A stretch of 38,175 nt of DNA from Candidatus Obscuribacterales bacterium (lineage in GTDB: Bacteria; Cyanobacteriota; Vampirovibrionia; Obscuribacterales; Obscuribacteraceae), in NCBI GenBank assembly GCA_021732565.1, contig JAKFUT010000110.1:1-38175 (forward strand), written 5' to 3'. Below the pieces are notes generated by a model. That model ran no database searches. It was not told where the DNA came from and saw only the letters and a program-made list of their open reading frames with translations. This document shows positions 1 to 9,213 of the stretch, in pieces (within the stretch, counting starts at the first letter, position 1; each line of letters starts with the position of its first letter). A program made the position numbers and the translations under genes.

Positions 1-2713
1 GGGCCTCGAATGCTGAAATCATGCTCTTAACCTGGCCGGCCGTCTCAACGAAACTGCCGCGAGGCAAGAGCGGACGATACTTCTCCAATACGACCTTGAT
101 GTCTCTGGCTACGCCCCCGAGATCGCGATCTTGACAGGCGGCATAAATATCAAATGCGGGCTGCACATTGTAATGACTGACCACCGATGGAGTGCCGGCG
201 CGCCGCTGTTTTGCGACGTTCAGCAGCATCTGCGGCTGCACCGGGGGCGCCTGGCCCGGTTGCGAAGACTGCTTTTGCTGAGCTGCAATGGTAGCCGGAT
301 TTGATGGGGAAATTGCAGTAATGCGCAAATCATCAAGGCTGGCAATTCTGTACTGGGGCGTCTGAGCGGCAAGATTATAGTTGACGCCATTCAACTGGTT
401 CAACCAGAAATTAGGAGCCACCTGAAAGCTGGAGCTGAGCGATATCAGAAAAGAATTCGACACATCACGCTGAGTTATGCCCATCTGATTGGCGCGTGTT
501 CGGTCGACATCCCAAACGAACTGCGGCGCGTTCACAACCTGGTGCACACAAACATCTACGGCGCCGGGAATCTTTGACACGTCACGCTTTATGTCCCGGG
601 CGATCTTATAATTCTTTTCGGGATCCAAACCGGTAAGGCGAATATCAATGGGTGCGGGCAGCCCCGCATTTAGAATTTGAGACACGATATCGGCAGGCTG
701 AAAATAATAACTGCACTCAGGAAATTCATGAGTGAGCATTTTTCGAACAATCTTCTGATAGTAACCGGTGTTGTGCGCTCTATCTTCCGTGAGCACCACC
801 ATTATTTCACCATCAGCCTCGCTGATAGTCTGACTATCCGAAAACGCATAGTTTACACCGCTTACAGGCATGCCGATATTGTCGGTTATCACCACAATTT
901 CGCAAGCTGGAATAATTTTTCGAATTGCATTTTCAACGCGATGATAAATTCGTTCAGTCTCTTCCACTCGAGTCCCGGGCCGAGCGCTCACGTGCAGTCG
1001 CAAAACGCCGGCATCGATCGCCGGAAAGAAGTCTTCACCGATGGCCGGCAAGAGAAACAGCGAAAGCCCGTAAAACCCCAGAAATAGCGAGACTGAGACT
1101 ATCGGGTGGCTCAACGCCCAGTGCAAGATCCCTCGATAGACATGCCGAGCACTCTCGAATTTGTGATCGATAAAGTTATAAATGTGACCAAAGATGCTGA
1201 TCTTCTTTGGCTCACCGGAAGACTTCTGCTCATGCTCGTGAGAAAGAAGCGCTTTGGACATCAACGGAACGATAGTACGAGACAAACCATAAGACGCAAG
1301 CATGGCAAAGACCACAGCCATTCCCAGCGGAACGAAAAGCGAACGAGACGGTTCGGTCAGAAACACCAAAGGCACAAACACGATGCAAATCGAGAAAGTC
1401 GAAACCAGCGCAGGAGTGGCGACTTCCCTGGCTGAGTCTAGAATAGCCTGCGTCATTTGCTTGCCCATATCAAGATTACGGTGCAAGTTCTCAATTTCCA
1501 CCGTGGCATCGTCGACCAGCATACCCACTGCTAGAGCCAGCCCGCCCAGCGTCATGGAGTTGATGCTCTGACCGCAAATGTGCAGGCCAATTACAGAGGC
1601 TAACATAGCCAGCGGAATAGAGGTGGCAACGATTAAAGTGCTTCGCCAACTACCAAGCAACGCCAGCATCATCACCGCAGTCAGCGCCGCTGCCGTAATA
1701 GCTTCCCTCACAACTTCAGCCACGCACTCCTTCACAAACGTGGATTGGTCGGTCAAAATACTTATCTTGCACGCCGGCGGAACAACCTCCTGCATCCGAG
1801 GCAATTTCTGCTTGATTTGATCCACGACGGACAAAGTAGACGCATCGCCATTCTTCAAGATATTGAAAAGCACCGCTCGTCGCCCGTTCTCATTAACAAT
1901 ATTCAGCTGCGGCTGGTAACCGTCTCGCACATGGGCGACATCTTTAAGGTAAACTACCGCACCTTTTTGGGACTTGATCGGAATATTATTTAGATTATCC
2001 AGAACAGTGGGCGTGTTGTTCAGCGTCATAATGTATTCATAGCTGCCAATTTTGGCAGTTCCGCTTGGCGCTATGATACTCTGCGAATTCACCGCCTGAA
2101 CGACATCGTAAGCAGACAGACCGTTAGAGACCAGCGCTTGCGGATTAAGATCGATGATGACCTCGCGATACTTTCCACCATATGGAAACGGAATCGTCGA
2201 ACCCTGAATAGTAGCTAGTTGATTACGCACGAAGTTATTGGCAATGTCGAACAACTCGGCTTCGGACATGGTTTTACTGCCAATTTGCAATTGCAACACG
2301 GGCACATCCGTGGCGCTCGATACCGTGACGAACGGCGGCGTAATGCCCGGGGGCAGGTAGTTGATAACAGCATTTCCCACCGAGGTGACCATTGCCACGG
2401 CTTCACCAATGTCGGTGCCTTTGTGCAAATAAACTTTGATAATGCTCAATCCACTTAGCGATTGAGACTCCATGTGTTCAATGCCGTTAACAGTGGACGT
2501 GAGCCACTGTTCGGTTACCGTGGTAACCAGATTCTCCACATAATAGGGTGACATTCCCGTATAGGTCCAAATACAGCTTACAATCGGCACATCGATAACA
2601 GGGAAGATATCGACAGCCATCTGCACCATCGACAGAACACCGAAAATTAGAATAGCGATAGCCATCACTATGAACGTGTGGGGTCGGGTTAGTGCCAGTT
2701 CGACTATCCACAT
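1..2713 (-). CDS. RND-family efflux pump, second paralogue (C-terminus cut by window edge)
   Basis: The frame is open for 904 codons from the ATG at 2713 to the left edge, so the last transmembrane block lies outside the window. The N-terminus (MWIVELALTRPHTFIVMA) and the GMLVDDATVEIEN segment with the paired Asp of transmembrane helix 4 are typical of proton-driven RND pumps of the HAE-1/hydrophobe type. The pump should sit in the inner membrane and export toxic compounds through the TolC-like channel encoded upstream. It aligns along its length with the upstream pump but goes directly from the LGGVARDIK segment to GQVKSM, without the long insertion found there. It starts 5 bases after the upstream stop, with AAAGGAG as ribosome site, so the two are co-transcribed. 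The substrate is unknown. Confidence 0.93.
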   Translation of the reverse strand, partial: MWIVELALTRPHTFIVMAIAILIFGVLSMVQMAVDIFPVIDVPIVSCIWTYTGMSPYYVENLVTTVTEQWLTSTVNGIEHMESQSLSGLSIIKVYLHKGTDIGEAVAMVTSVGNAVINYLPPGITPPFVTVSSATDVPVLQLQIGSKTMSEAELFDIANNFVRNQLATIQGSTIPFPYGGKYREVIIDLNPQALVSNGLSAYDVVQAVNSQSIIAPSGTAKIGSYEYIMTLNNTPTVLDNLNNIPIKSQKGAVVYLKDVAHVRDGYQPQLNIVNENGRRAVLFNILKNGDASTLSVVDQIKQKLPRMQEVVPPACKISILTDQSTFVKECVAEVVREAITAAALTAVMMLALLGSWRSTLIVATSIPLAMLASVIGLHICGQSINSMTLGGLALAVGMLVDDATVEIENLHRNLDMGKQMTQAILDSAREVATPALVSTFSICIVFVPLVFLTEPSRSLFVPLGMAVVFAMLASYGLSRTIVPLMSKALLSHEHEQKSSGEPKKISIFGHIYNFIDHKFESARHVYRGILHWALSHPIVSVSLFLGFYGLSLFLLPAIGEDFFPAIDAGVLRLHVSARPGTRVEETERIYHRVENAIRKIIPACEIVVITDNIGMPVSGVNYAFSDSQTISEADGEIMVVLTEDRAHNTGYYQKIVRKMLTHEFPECSYYFQPADIVSQILNAGLPAPIDIRLTGLDPEKNYKIARDIKRDVSKIPGAVDVCVHQVVNAPQFVWDVDRTRANQMGITQRDVSNSFLISLSSSFQVAPNFWLNQLNGVNYNLAAQTPQYRIASLDDLRITAISPSNPATIAAQQKQSSQPGQAPPVQPQMLLNVAKQRRAGTPSVVSHYNVQPAFDIYAACQDRDLGGVARDIKVVLEKYRPLLPRGSFVETAGQVKSMISAFEA

Positions 2714-2718
2714 GAGGG

Positions 2719-5700
2719 CTACTCCTTTTGCGCCGGTAACTTAGTTCGGCGCCGACTTATGCTGAAAATCAGAGGAACGAAAAATAAGGTAGAGAAAGTG
2801 GCCACGGTAAGCCCGCCGATTACGGCGCGACCGATTGGGGCATTCTGTGAGCCACCTTCGCCCGAACCGATCGCCATGGGAATCATGCCGATAATCATTG
2901 CCGTAGCAGTCATGATAACAGGACGAAAACGTTGATAGCCCGCATTCAACGCGGACGTAAAGGAGTCGAATCCTTCTTCCAGCTGCTCTCTGGCAAAAGT
3001 AACCATTAAAATGCTGTTGGCAGAAGCCACACCAATGGTCATGATCGCTCCCATAAGAGCAGGAATACTAAAGGTAGTCTGGGTGACGAACAGACTCCAC
3101 ATAATCCCCGACAGAGCTCCCGGTACAGCCATCAAAATAATTAGTGGATCGGTCCACGATTGAAAGTTGACGACAAGCAACAAATACACAAGCAGCACCG
3201 CGAATACCAGCCCTGCCAGAAGCGCTATAAATGCCAGATTCATACTTAAGACCTGGCCGGTCATGAATATGAACGTGGCAGACTTCCCGGCTCTCTCGAT
3301 GACAGAACTCGCGGAGGAATCTCTTGCATCTTGCGAATGCAAAACCAATAACTGTTTACCGTGATCTTCGTCAGAAAGTTTTATCGAGTACTTGCTCCCG
3401 ACCATTTCCATCTGCCTGTTTACTTTCTCCACAGCTCCTTTTACCTGCTTCTCCGGCACGCGTCCAAGAAGTTCCGCCAACTGAACGATGCATCGTTCTT
3501 TATCCTGATAGTCCATCTTTTGTTTTGCCTGCGCAATGAAGCGATCGGTTACACGAGCAACTTCTTGCTGCGAGGGAGCGCTACTTTGCTTGGCATCGGC
3601 TGCTATCTTTTCTTTGAATTCATCAACAATTTTCTTGAGATCTTCCGATACGCCCCCCAAATCGCGAAACTGGCACGAGACATAAACATCGTATACAGGC
3701 AACACCGACATGTGATTGACCACGGAAGGAGTCGCCGATCGCGAGAAGTTAGCCACGTTGGTGAGCACCGGTAGTTCTTCAACCGGTTGCGATTTCTTCG
3801 ACGGGGAGATCGACATGAATCTCATGTCGTCCAAACTGGCAATCTCACGCTGCGGTGTTTGCACAATCAGGTTGTAGTTAATTCTGCTCTTCTTGTCCAG
3901 CCAGAAATTCGGGTTGGTTTGAAAGCTCGAACTCAAGTTAACCAGAAATGAGTTGGAAATATCCTTTTGGGTCACGCCCATTTCTTCGGCGCGGGTTCGA
4001 TCGACTTCCCACTTGATGTATGGAGCATGCTGCACCTGGTGCACACATACATCAACCGCCCCGGGTACTTTTTCGATGCGCTTCTTAATGTCCACGGCCA
4101 GCTGATAGTTCTTTTCTCTGCTCAAACCGATTACTTTTATGTCAACGGGAGCAGGCAACCCTGCATTCAAAATCTGGGTAACAATGTCGGCCGGTTGGAA
4201 GTAGAGCTTGCATTCGGGAAATCTCTTCTTCACCATTTGCCTCAGAATGTGCTGATATTCCTGAGTTGTACGCGTACGCTTCTCGCTTAGAGTCAAACAA
4301 ATTTCACCATCAGCCTCACTTACCGTTTGACTATCCGAAAGGGCGTAATTCAGCCCGCTCACCGGCAATCCTATATTGTCGATAATCGAGACAAGCTGAT
4401 CGCGAGGAATGGTTTCTCTAATTGCATTTTCCACCCGGCCAAAGATCCGATCGGTCTCTTCCACACGAGTGCCCGGGGGCGCCGATACATGCAATCGCAA
4501 CTGCCCGGCATCGATAGCCGGAAAATAGTCGTAACCGATTTGCGGAAGCAAACAAAATGACACCGCATACAGCCCGAGAAAGAGCCCAATTGATGTTTTC
4601 GGGTGGAGCAGCACCCAGTTAAGACCATCTTTGTAGTGCTCGCGCGCAAACTCAAAGAGATTGTCCAGCAGGATATGAATAGAACCAAAAAATCCCATGA
4701 TTCCTTTGCTCGGCACCTTCTTTGCTCCCGGACCATGGGATTCGCTACCGAGCAGTCTCTTAGACATCAAAGGCACCAGCGTTCGAGACAACCCGTAAGA
4801 AGCAAGCATGGCAAAGGTTACCGACATTCCCAGCGGAACAAACAGTGAGCGCGAAGGTTCGGTAAGAAAAAGCAGAGGCACAAACACGATGCAAATAGAG
4901 AAAGTGGAGACCAGTGCGGGCATGGCGACCTGTTTGGCTCCGTCTAGAATCGCGGTCACAATATCCTTACCCATACCCATATTGCGGTGAACGTTTTCAA
5001 TTTCTACAGTGGCATCGTCAACCAGCATGCCCACAGCCAGGGCGAGCCCGCCAAGGGTCATGGAATTGATGGTCTGCCCGAAAACGGCAAGCCCGATCAT
5101 GGCGCTCAGTATTGCCAGCGGTATTGAAATAGCGACGATTAATGTACTGCGCCAGCTTCCCAAAAGCGCAAGAATCATAAGAGCAGTCAACCCGGCAGCA
5201 GTGGCTGCTTCTTTGATTACCTCGATAACACATTCGCGAACAAATGTAGACTGGTCTGTCAGCACGTTGATCTGGCACGCGGGAGGAACAAGCAAGCGAA
5301 TGCGCGGCAAAGCCTCTTTGAGCCGGTTAACCACCGTAAGAGTAGATGCATCGCCATTCTTCAGCACATTAAAAAGCACTGCCTTCTTGCCGTCTATGTT
5401 AACCACATTTGTTTGGGGAGAATAGCCGTCATGAACGCGAGCCACATCGCGCATGAACACCACCGCTCCATTGTTGCCGGAATTACCGCTTGTGCTGGTT
5501 TTGACCGGAATATCGTTCAATTCTGCAATCGACTCCGGTGTATTGTTCAAAACACAAATATACTCATACTCGCCCATTTTGGCGGTGCCGGAAGGTCCAA
5601 TTACATTCTGATTTTTCAGTGCAGTTACAATGTCACTGGCTGAGAGTCCGGTGGCGAAGAGTGCCTTGGGGTCTAGATCGACCACCACCTGACGATACTT

Positions 5701-6240
5701 GCCCCCATAGGGAAACGGAATTTTCGCCCCTTGCACGGTGGCGAGCTGACTGCGCACCAGATTGTTGGCTATGTCGAACAACTGATCTTCGGGCAAGGAG
5801 TCGCTCTGTATGCCGAGTTGAATCACAGGTACATCAGTGGCGCTGGTAGCCGTCACGAACGGAGGATTTATTCCTCTGGGTAACTGTCGCAAAATAGCAG
5901 TACAAACAGCTGTGGCCTGTGCCACATCTTCACCTACGGGGGTGCCCTTATTCAAATACAACTTAATTACGCTCATGCCGTTGAGCGAAACCGACTCCAT
6001 GTGCTGGATGCCGTTAATTGTAGTAGTAAGAGCTCTTTCGGTGACAGTCGAGATCAGGTTTTCCATGTAGAACGGAGACATGCCGCCGTATGTCCAGGCC
6101 ACGCTAACAATGGGAATATCGATGGACGGAAAAATATCAACGGCCATTCGGCCTATGGAAATCACGCCAAAAATTACGATAGTGATCGCCATGACGATAA
6201 ACGTGTGCGGCTTGCTCAGCGCCAGTTCCACAATCCACAT
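2719..6240 (-). CDS. RND-family efflux pump with extended second periplasmic region (1173 aa)
   Basis: This is a complete inner-membrane RND transporter. It has an N-terminal TM1, the proton-relay motif GMLVDDATVEIEN near residue 410, a central cytoplasmic linker, a second periplasmic domain with YFQPADIV and a C-terminal TM8-12 block. The Lys of AcrB TM10 is replaced (GVASANSILMV), which is common outside the AcrB subgroup. No Met-rich heavy-metal relay was noticed. The protein is about 120-150 residues longer than a usual HAE-1 pump. Much of the excess is a hydrophilic Lys/Glu/Gln-rich stretch at about residues 865-994, where the adjacent paralogue has only 24 residues. The ATG follows GGAGGT by 10 bases and lies 16 bases after the TolC-like gene, so it is in the same operon. 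A periplasmic adaptor should exist but is not in view. Confidence 0.95.
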   Translation of the reverse strand: MWIVELALSKPHTFIVMAITIVIFGVISIGRMAVDIFPSIDIPIVSVAWTYGGMSPFYMENLISTVTERALTTTINGIQHMESVSLNGMSVIKLYLNKGTPVGEDVAQATAVCTAILRQLPRGINPPFVTATSATDVPVIQLGIQSDSLPEDQLFDIANNLVRSQLATVQGAKIPFPYGGKYRQVVVDLDPKALFATGLSASDIVTALKNQNVIGPSGTAKMGEYEYICVLNNTPESIAELNDIPVKTSTSGNSGNNGAVVFMRDVARVHDGYSPQTNVVNIDGKKAVLFNVLKNGDASTLTVVNRLKEALPRIRLLVPPACQINVLTDQSTFVRECVIEVIKEAATAAGLTALMILALLGSWRSTLIVAISIPLAILSAMIGLAVFGQTINSMTLGGLALAVGMLVDDATVEIENVHRNMGMGKDIVTAILDGAKQVAMPALVSTFSICIVFVPLLFLTEPSRSLFVPLGMSVTFAMLASYGLSRTLVPLMSKRLLGSESHGPGAKKVPSKGIMGFFGSIHILLDNLFEFAREHYKDGLNWVLLHPKTSIGLFLGLYAVSFCLLPQIGYDYFPAIDAGQLRLHVSAPPGTRVEETDRIFGRVENAIRETIPRDQLVSIIDNIGLPVSGLNYALSDSQTVSEADGEICLTLSEKRTRTTQEYQHILRQMVKKRFPECKLYFQPADIVTQILNAGLPAPVDIKVIGLSREKNYQLAVDIKKRIEKVPGAVDVCVHQVQHAPYIKWEVDRTRAEEMGVTQKDISNSFLVNLSSSFQTNPNFWLDKKSRINYNLIVQTPQREIASLDDMRFMSISPSKKSQPVEELPVLTNVANFSRSATPSVVNHMSVLPVYDVYVSCQFRDLGGVSEDLKKIVDEFKEKIAADAKQSSAPSQQEVARVTDRFIAQAKQKMDYQDKERCIVQLAELLGRVPEKQVKGAVEKVNRQMEMVGSKYSIKLSDEDHGKQLLVLHSQDARDSSASSVIERAGKSATFIFMTGQVLSMNLAFIALLAGLVFAVLLVYLLLVVNFQSWTDPLIILMAVPGALSGIMWSLFVTQTTFSIPALMGAIMTIGVASANSILMVTFAREQLEEGFDSFTSALNAGYQRFRPVIMTATAMIIGMIPMAIGSGEGGSQNAPIGRAVIGGLTVATFSTLFFVPLIFSISRRRTKLPAQKE

Positions 6241-6256
6241 TGTTGGCGGGTACCTC

Positions 6257-8296
6257 CTACTGCCTCACGGGAGCGGATGCAACCAGCGTCGTCGCAGATA
6301 TTCTGCCGATATCATGCAGCAACTGGGCTTGCGCAACGTTGAATTGTATGATGGCATTGGCCTTGTCAATTAGCGCCGAGGTGTAATCGCGTTGCGCGTT
6401 AATCACATCGAGGTTGGTGCCAACGCCGTTCTCCAACCGATCTTTCGCGACGCGCAACTGTTCCGCCGAAGAGTGTACGGCATCGGTTGTTTCGACAATC
6501 AAAGACTCAGCACTCATGCACGAGAGATACGTGTCGCGCACCTGTGCATAAATTTTATTTAGCTCATCGTTAAATTCAAGCTGCACCTTGCGTGCATTGG
6601 CCCGAGCCGACTGAATGTTACCCACATTCGTGACACCGAGCCCGCCGACGGTCCACTGAATATCCATGCCGATTACAAACAGCGAGCGCCCTCCCGACTT
6701 TGGCGGAGAGTTGCCACCGCCCTGCAACGGCAAGCTCGAACCACTGGATACCCCGGCGGTTGTGGCGGCACCACCGGAAGTGCTCAAGGATGTTTGTTGA
6801 GCACTGGAATTAGAATTGGAAGAAGACGACGAAGAATTGAGGCTGCGGATATTGGCATAGGTGCCAACCACGGTGCCACTCATCGACACTTTGGGAAGCA
6901 GCGGTGCCTTCGCAACCTGAATGGCTTCCTTGGCGGCAAGTCTAAGTTCCGTATATTTTTTCAGTTCAGGGCGATTATCGATGGCGATTCTCAGCAAATC
7001 GCCCACCATAAGATTCTTATCCACAAGACGTGTCTTAGTGATGTATCGATCTAACAAGGTCAGATCTACTCCCTCGTCTAAATTTACTGCACGCGCGAGC
7101 TTAACAGCGCTCTGCCGGCGTTCCACTTGCTGCTTAATGAGCTGTTGCCGTTCTCGAGACAATTGTGTTTTCGCCTGCAAGACTTCCAGCATCGTGTTGG
7201 CACCATTAGCGAAGAGATCTTGATTGATCAAATAGAGAGCACTGGCCGTTTCCGTCGATTTAATTCGAATCTGCAGTAATACATCATTCAACACGAGCTG
7301 ATAATAGAGCTTGGACGCTTCGAGCAACACATCGTTGGTATCGCCCTTCAAAGCGAACTGCGACGCCTTGTAGGTGTGCTTGTCTTGCAAAAATGTATGA
7401 AGCGGTCCGCCGCCCTGGTATAGATACCACTGAAAAGACGAGGGCATGTTGATGTAATAATTCTTGATCGGCAACGCCAGACCAGCCGGACTCACATATT
7501 GCCCGTTGAGACCTTGATAGCTAAACTCGTTGATCAAATTCGGCAAGAACCCGCCAACGGCGCCAATATATTGCCATCTATCCGCCTCACTCTTTTGTTC
7601 TGAAATTCTAATCGTCAAGTTTCCCGTCAACGCGGCATTAATCATGTCGTGCAAGTTAATTTCACGACTGCCCGTTCCTGTCGAATCCAGTTGATAGGGA
7701 GACAAACGATCATCTAGCCTGATCAAAGCGGTCAATAGCGGTGCTTTTACATAGACCTTCTCGGGGTCCACGAACATGGCACCGGAACTCTTGATCGTCT
7801 CTTCAACGATTGCATCGAGCTTCTCTTCCGCCTTCTTTGTCTCTTCCGGTACCGGTTTTTGAATTACTTGCGGCGTCGGCATCGACTGCTCTACGGGCCC
7901 CCTGAGGGGCGAAGGTGTAGTCATTCCGCCCGTCGGACTGGTCTGTTCCGGCAATTGGTTATTTTCCGGGGCCGGGGAATTTTCAGCAGCGAATGCGGGC
8001 ATACTGATACCAACGCTGACAACCAACAGCAACCATGCCACTACGGCGCCGAAGTCGCCAGAAAGGGCTTTTAGTGCGGAGCATCTACCAGATGCACACC
8101 ACGAAACAAGTGCCGAATCGACTGCGCGGATTGACAACCCGCCTTTGTTCACTGAAAACAGGCAGACTGGTAGAGTTTTCAAGCAAGGCTTCCACATAGC
8201 ACACACACTGCCAGACAACCTGCATATTCTTGCAGATAATTGGGGTGAGACGGCCAGGTATTTGGAATGTGAAGAGATGAACAGTTTGCCGCACAA
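6257..8296 (-). CDS. TolC-like outer-membrane efflux channel
   Basis: This is an outer-membrane factor that would give the RND pumps an exit duct. The mature part shows the two OEP repeats, with long amphipathic helices (for example QAKTQLSRERQQL and NAQRDYTSALIDKAN near the C-terminus). A Ser/Gly-rich low-complexity loop lies at about residues 480-540. A hydrophobic signal segment ending in AFA-A lies only at about residues 84-104, so the start is uncertain. The longest frame opens with TTG at 8296, and the first in-frame ATG is at 8197, still far upstream of the signal. Either the signal has an unusually long N-region or translation starts later at a non-ATG codon. It is the first gene of the efflux operon, with a 26-bp inverted repeat just upstream. 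Confidence 0.88.
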   Translation of the reverse strand: MCGKLFISSHSKYLAVSPQLSARICRLSGSVCAMWKPCLKTLPVCLFSVNKGGLSIRAVDSALVSWCASGRCSALKALSGDFGAVVAWLLLVVSVGISMPAFAAENSPAPENNQLPEQTSPTGGMTTPSPLRGPVEQSMPTPQVIQKPVPEETKKAEEKLDAIVEETIKSSGAMFVDPEKVYVKAPLLTALIRLDDRLSPYQLDSTGTGSREINLHDMINAALTGNLTIRISEQKSEADRWQYIGAVGGFLPNLINEFSYQGLNGQYVSPAGLALPIKNYYINMPSSFQWYLYQGGGPLHTFLQDKHTYKASQFALKGDTNDVLLEASKLYYQLVLNDVLLQIRIKSTETASALYLINQDLFANGANTMLEVLQAKTQLSRERQQLIKQQVERRQSAVKLARAVNLDEGVDLTLLDRYITKTRLVDKNLMVGDLLRIAIDNRPELKKYTELRLAAKEAIQVAKAPLLPKVSMSGTVVGTYANIRSLNSSSSSSNSNSSAQQTSLSTSGGAATTAGVSSGSSLPLQGGGNSPPKSGGRSLFVIGMDIQWTVGGLGVTNVGNIQSARANARKVQLEFNDELNKIYAQVRDTYLSCMSAESLIVETTDAVHSSAEQLRVAKDRLENGVGTNLDVINAQRDYTSALIDKANAIIQFNVAQAQLLHDIGRISATTLVASAPVRQ

Positions 8297-8300
8297 GGCT

Positions 8301-8326
8301 GTTCATGCTGCCTAAAAGGCATGAAC
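8301..8326. promoter_or_regulatory. Inverted repeat upstream of the efflux operon
   Basis: The arms GTTCAT and ATGAAC enclose an inner GCCT-AAA-AGGC. Written differently, GTTCATGC and GCATGAAC form 8-bp perfect arms. It lies immediately before the longest possible start of the TolC-like gene, in a 205-bp gap. A repressor operator (for example TetR or MarR type) or an RNA hairpin are both possible. No regulator gene is adjacent in the window. Confidence 0.4.
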
Positions 8327-8501
8327 TAAATGGCTACATGAAGACTACCGGCGGCAATTCCGACGATTGAGAATAATCAATGTTATGCCGGACTAGCGCC
8401 GAAGGTAGGTCTACGGCACAGAACGGCACTAACGTAACGTGCCTCTTCTGGCGGGCAAATACCGCAGATGCCCGCAATTCCTCGCCATCGTACTAAACAA
8501 T

Positions 8502-9008
8502 CTACTTCTTCTGAATAGCCAGGCTTATAGACGTTTCGCTACCGCTATCTTTTGATGTCGGAGAGGCGGTAACCTGCGCCGTCTTTTCACCATTTGATGC
8601 GCTCAACATCGCGGTTCCTTCGCCCTTAAACTCCGTGTCGATCTTCCAACCATTGCTTCCAAAAAAATTCTTGTAGAACGTTACGACTTTGTCGACAGAA
8701 TCAGACGTAGTCAACATCGCATTGTCCGCCATGCCGCTATTCATTTGCGAACCAATGGTCATTTGAACTTTCGAACCGGGATATTGAGGCATTGGATAAT
8801 TCGCCGGATAAACAGCCGCGTTGCCGGAAGCCACGTTGACGCTAGCGCCACCAGCCGAGGTAGCGGTATAGGTCGCACCATCGCGGTCGGCATTGATTTT
8901 AACTTTCCCGTCAGGGGTGCTAATGGTAGTGCCCGTGTTGCATGCCGTCAGCGAAACTGCAGCAATCACGAGACAAAAAGCATGCTGGTTGAAGTGCTTC
9001 AGGTTCAT
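8502..9008 (-). CDS. Predicted lipoprotein (168 aa)
   Basis: The ATG at 9008 is preferred over an upstream in-frame ATG at 9056 because it is preceded by AGAGG and starts exactly at a lipoprotein signal: MNLKHF, a hydrophobic stretch, then the lipobox LTAC with Cys23. The mature protein begins with a short Thr/Gly/Ala-rich region. It continues with a compact C-terminal domain around TTSDSVDKVVTFYKNFF, which resembles small uncharacterised secreted domains that end in a beta-strand region. It should be anchored to the envelope. Its position between the efflux operon and the OmpA gene suggests an envelope role, but no specific function can be given. Confidence 0.82.
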   Translation of the reverse strand: MNLKHFNQHAFCLVIAAVSLTACNTGTTISTPDGKVKINADRDGATYTATSAGGASVNVASGNAAVYPANYPMPQYPGSKVQMTIGSQMNSGMADNAMLTTSDSVDKVVTFYKNFFGSNGWKIDTEFKGEGTAMLSASNGEKTAQVTASPTSKDSGSETSISLAIQKK

Positions 9009-9213
9009 GAGAAAGCCTCTATATTTGGATAATGTTGGTAAACGGTTAGGATACAAGATTTAGCAGTGCCAGCAGACTATTAGCATCGATAACTTACGAC
9101 GAATCCACCAGGTTAGGGAATGGGCAGGGTCGGCACTCTTTCGACAGTCCTTCGGATTACACGCGAGCCTCCGGGTCTGGAGAACCAGGGTCGGTCTAGT
9201 TATCAAAAACAGA

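Noticed and set aside
677-6373. Many plus-strand frames of 60-140 codons opposite the RND and TolC genes
   Set aside because: They lie fully inside strong minus-strand genes, have Arg/Ser/His-rich shadow composition and no ribosome sites.
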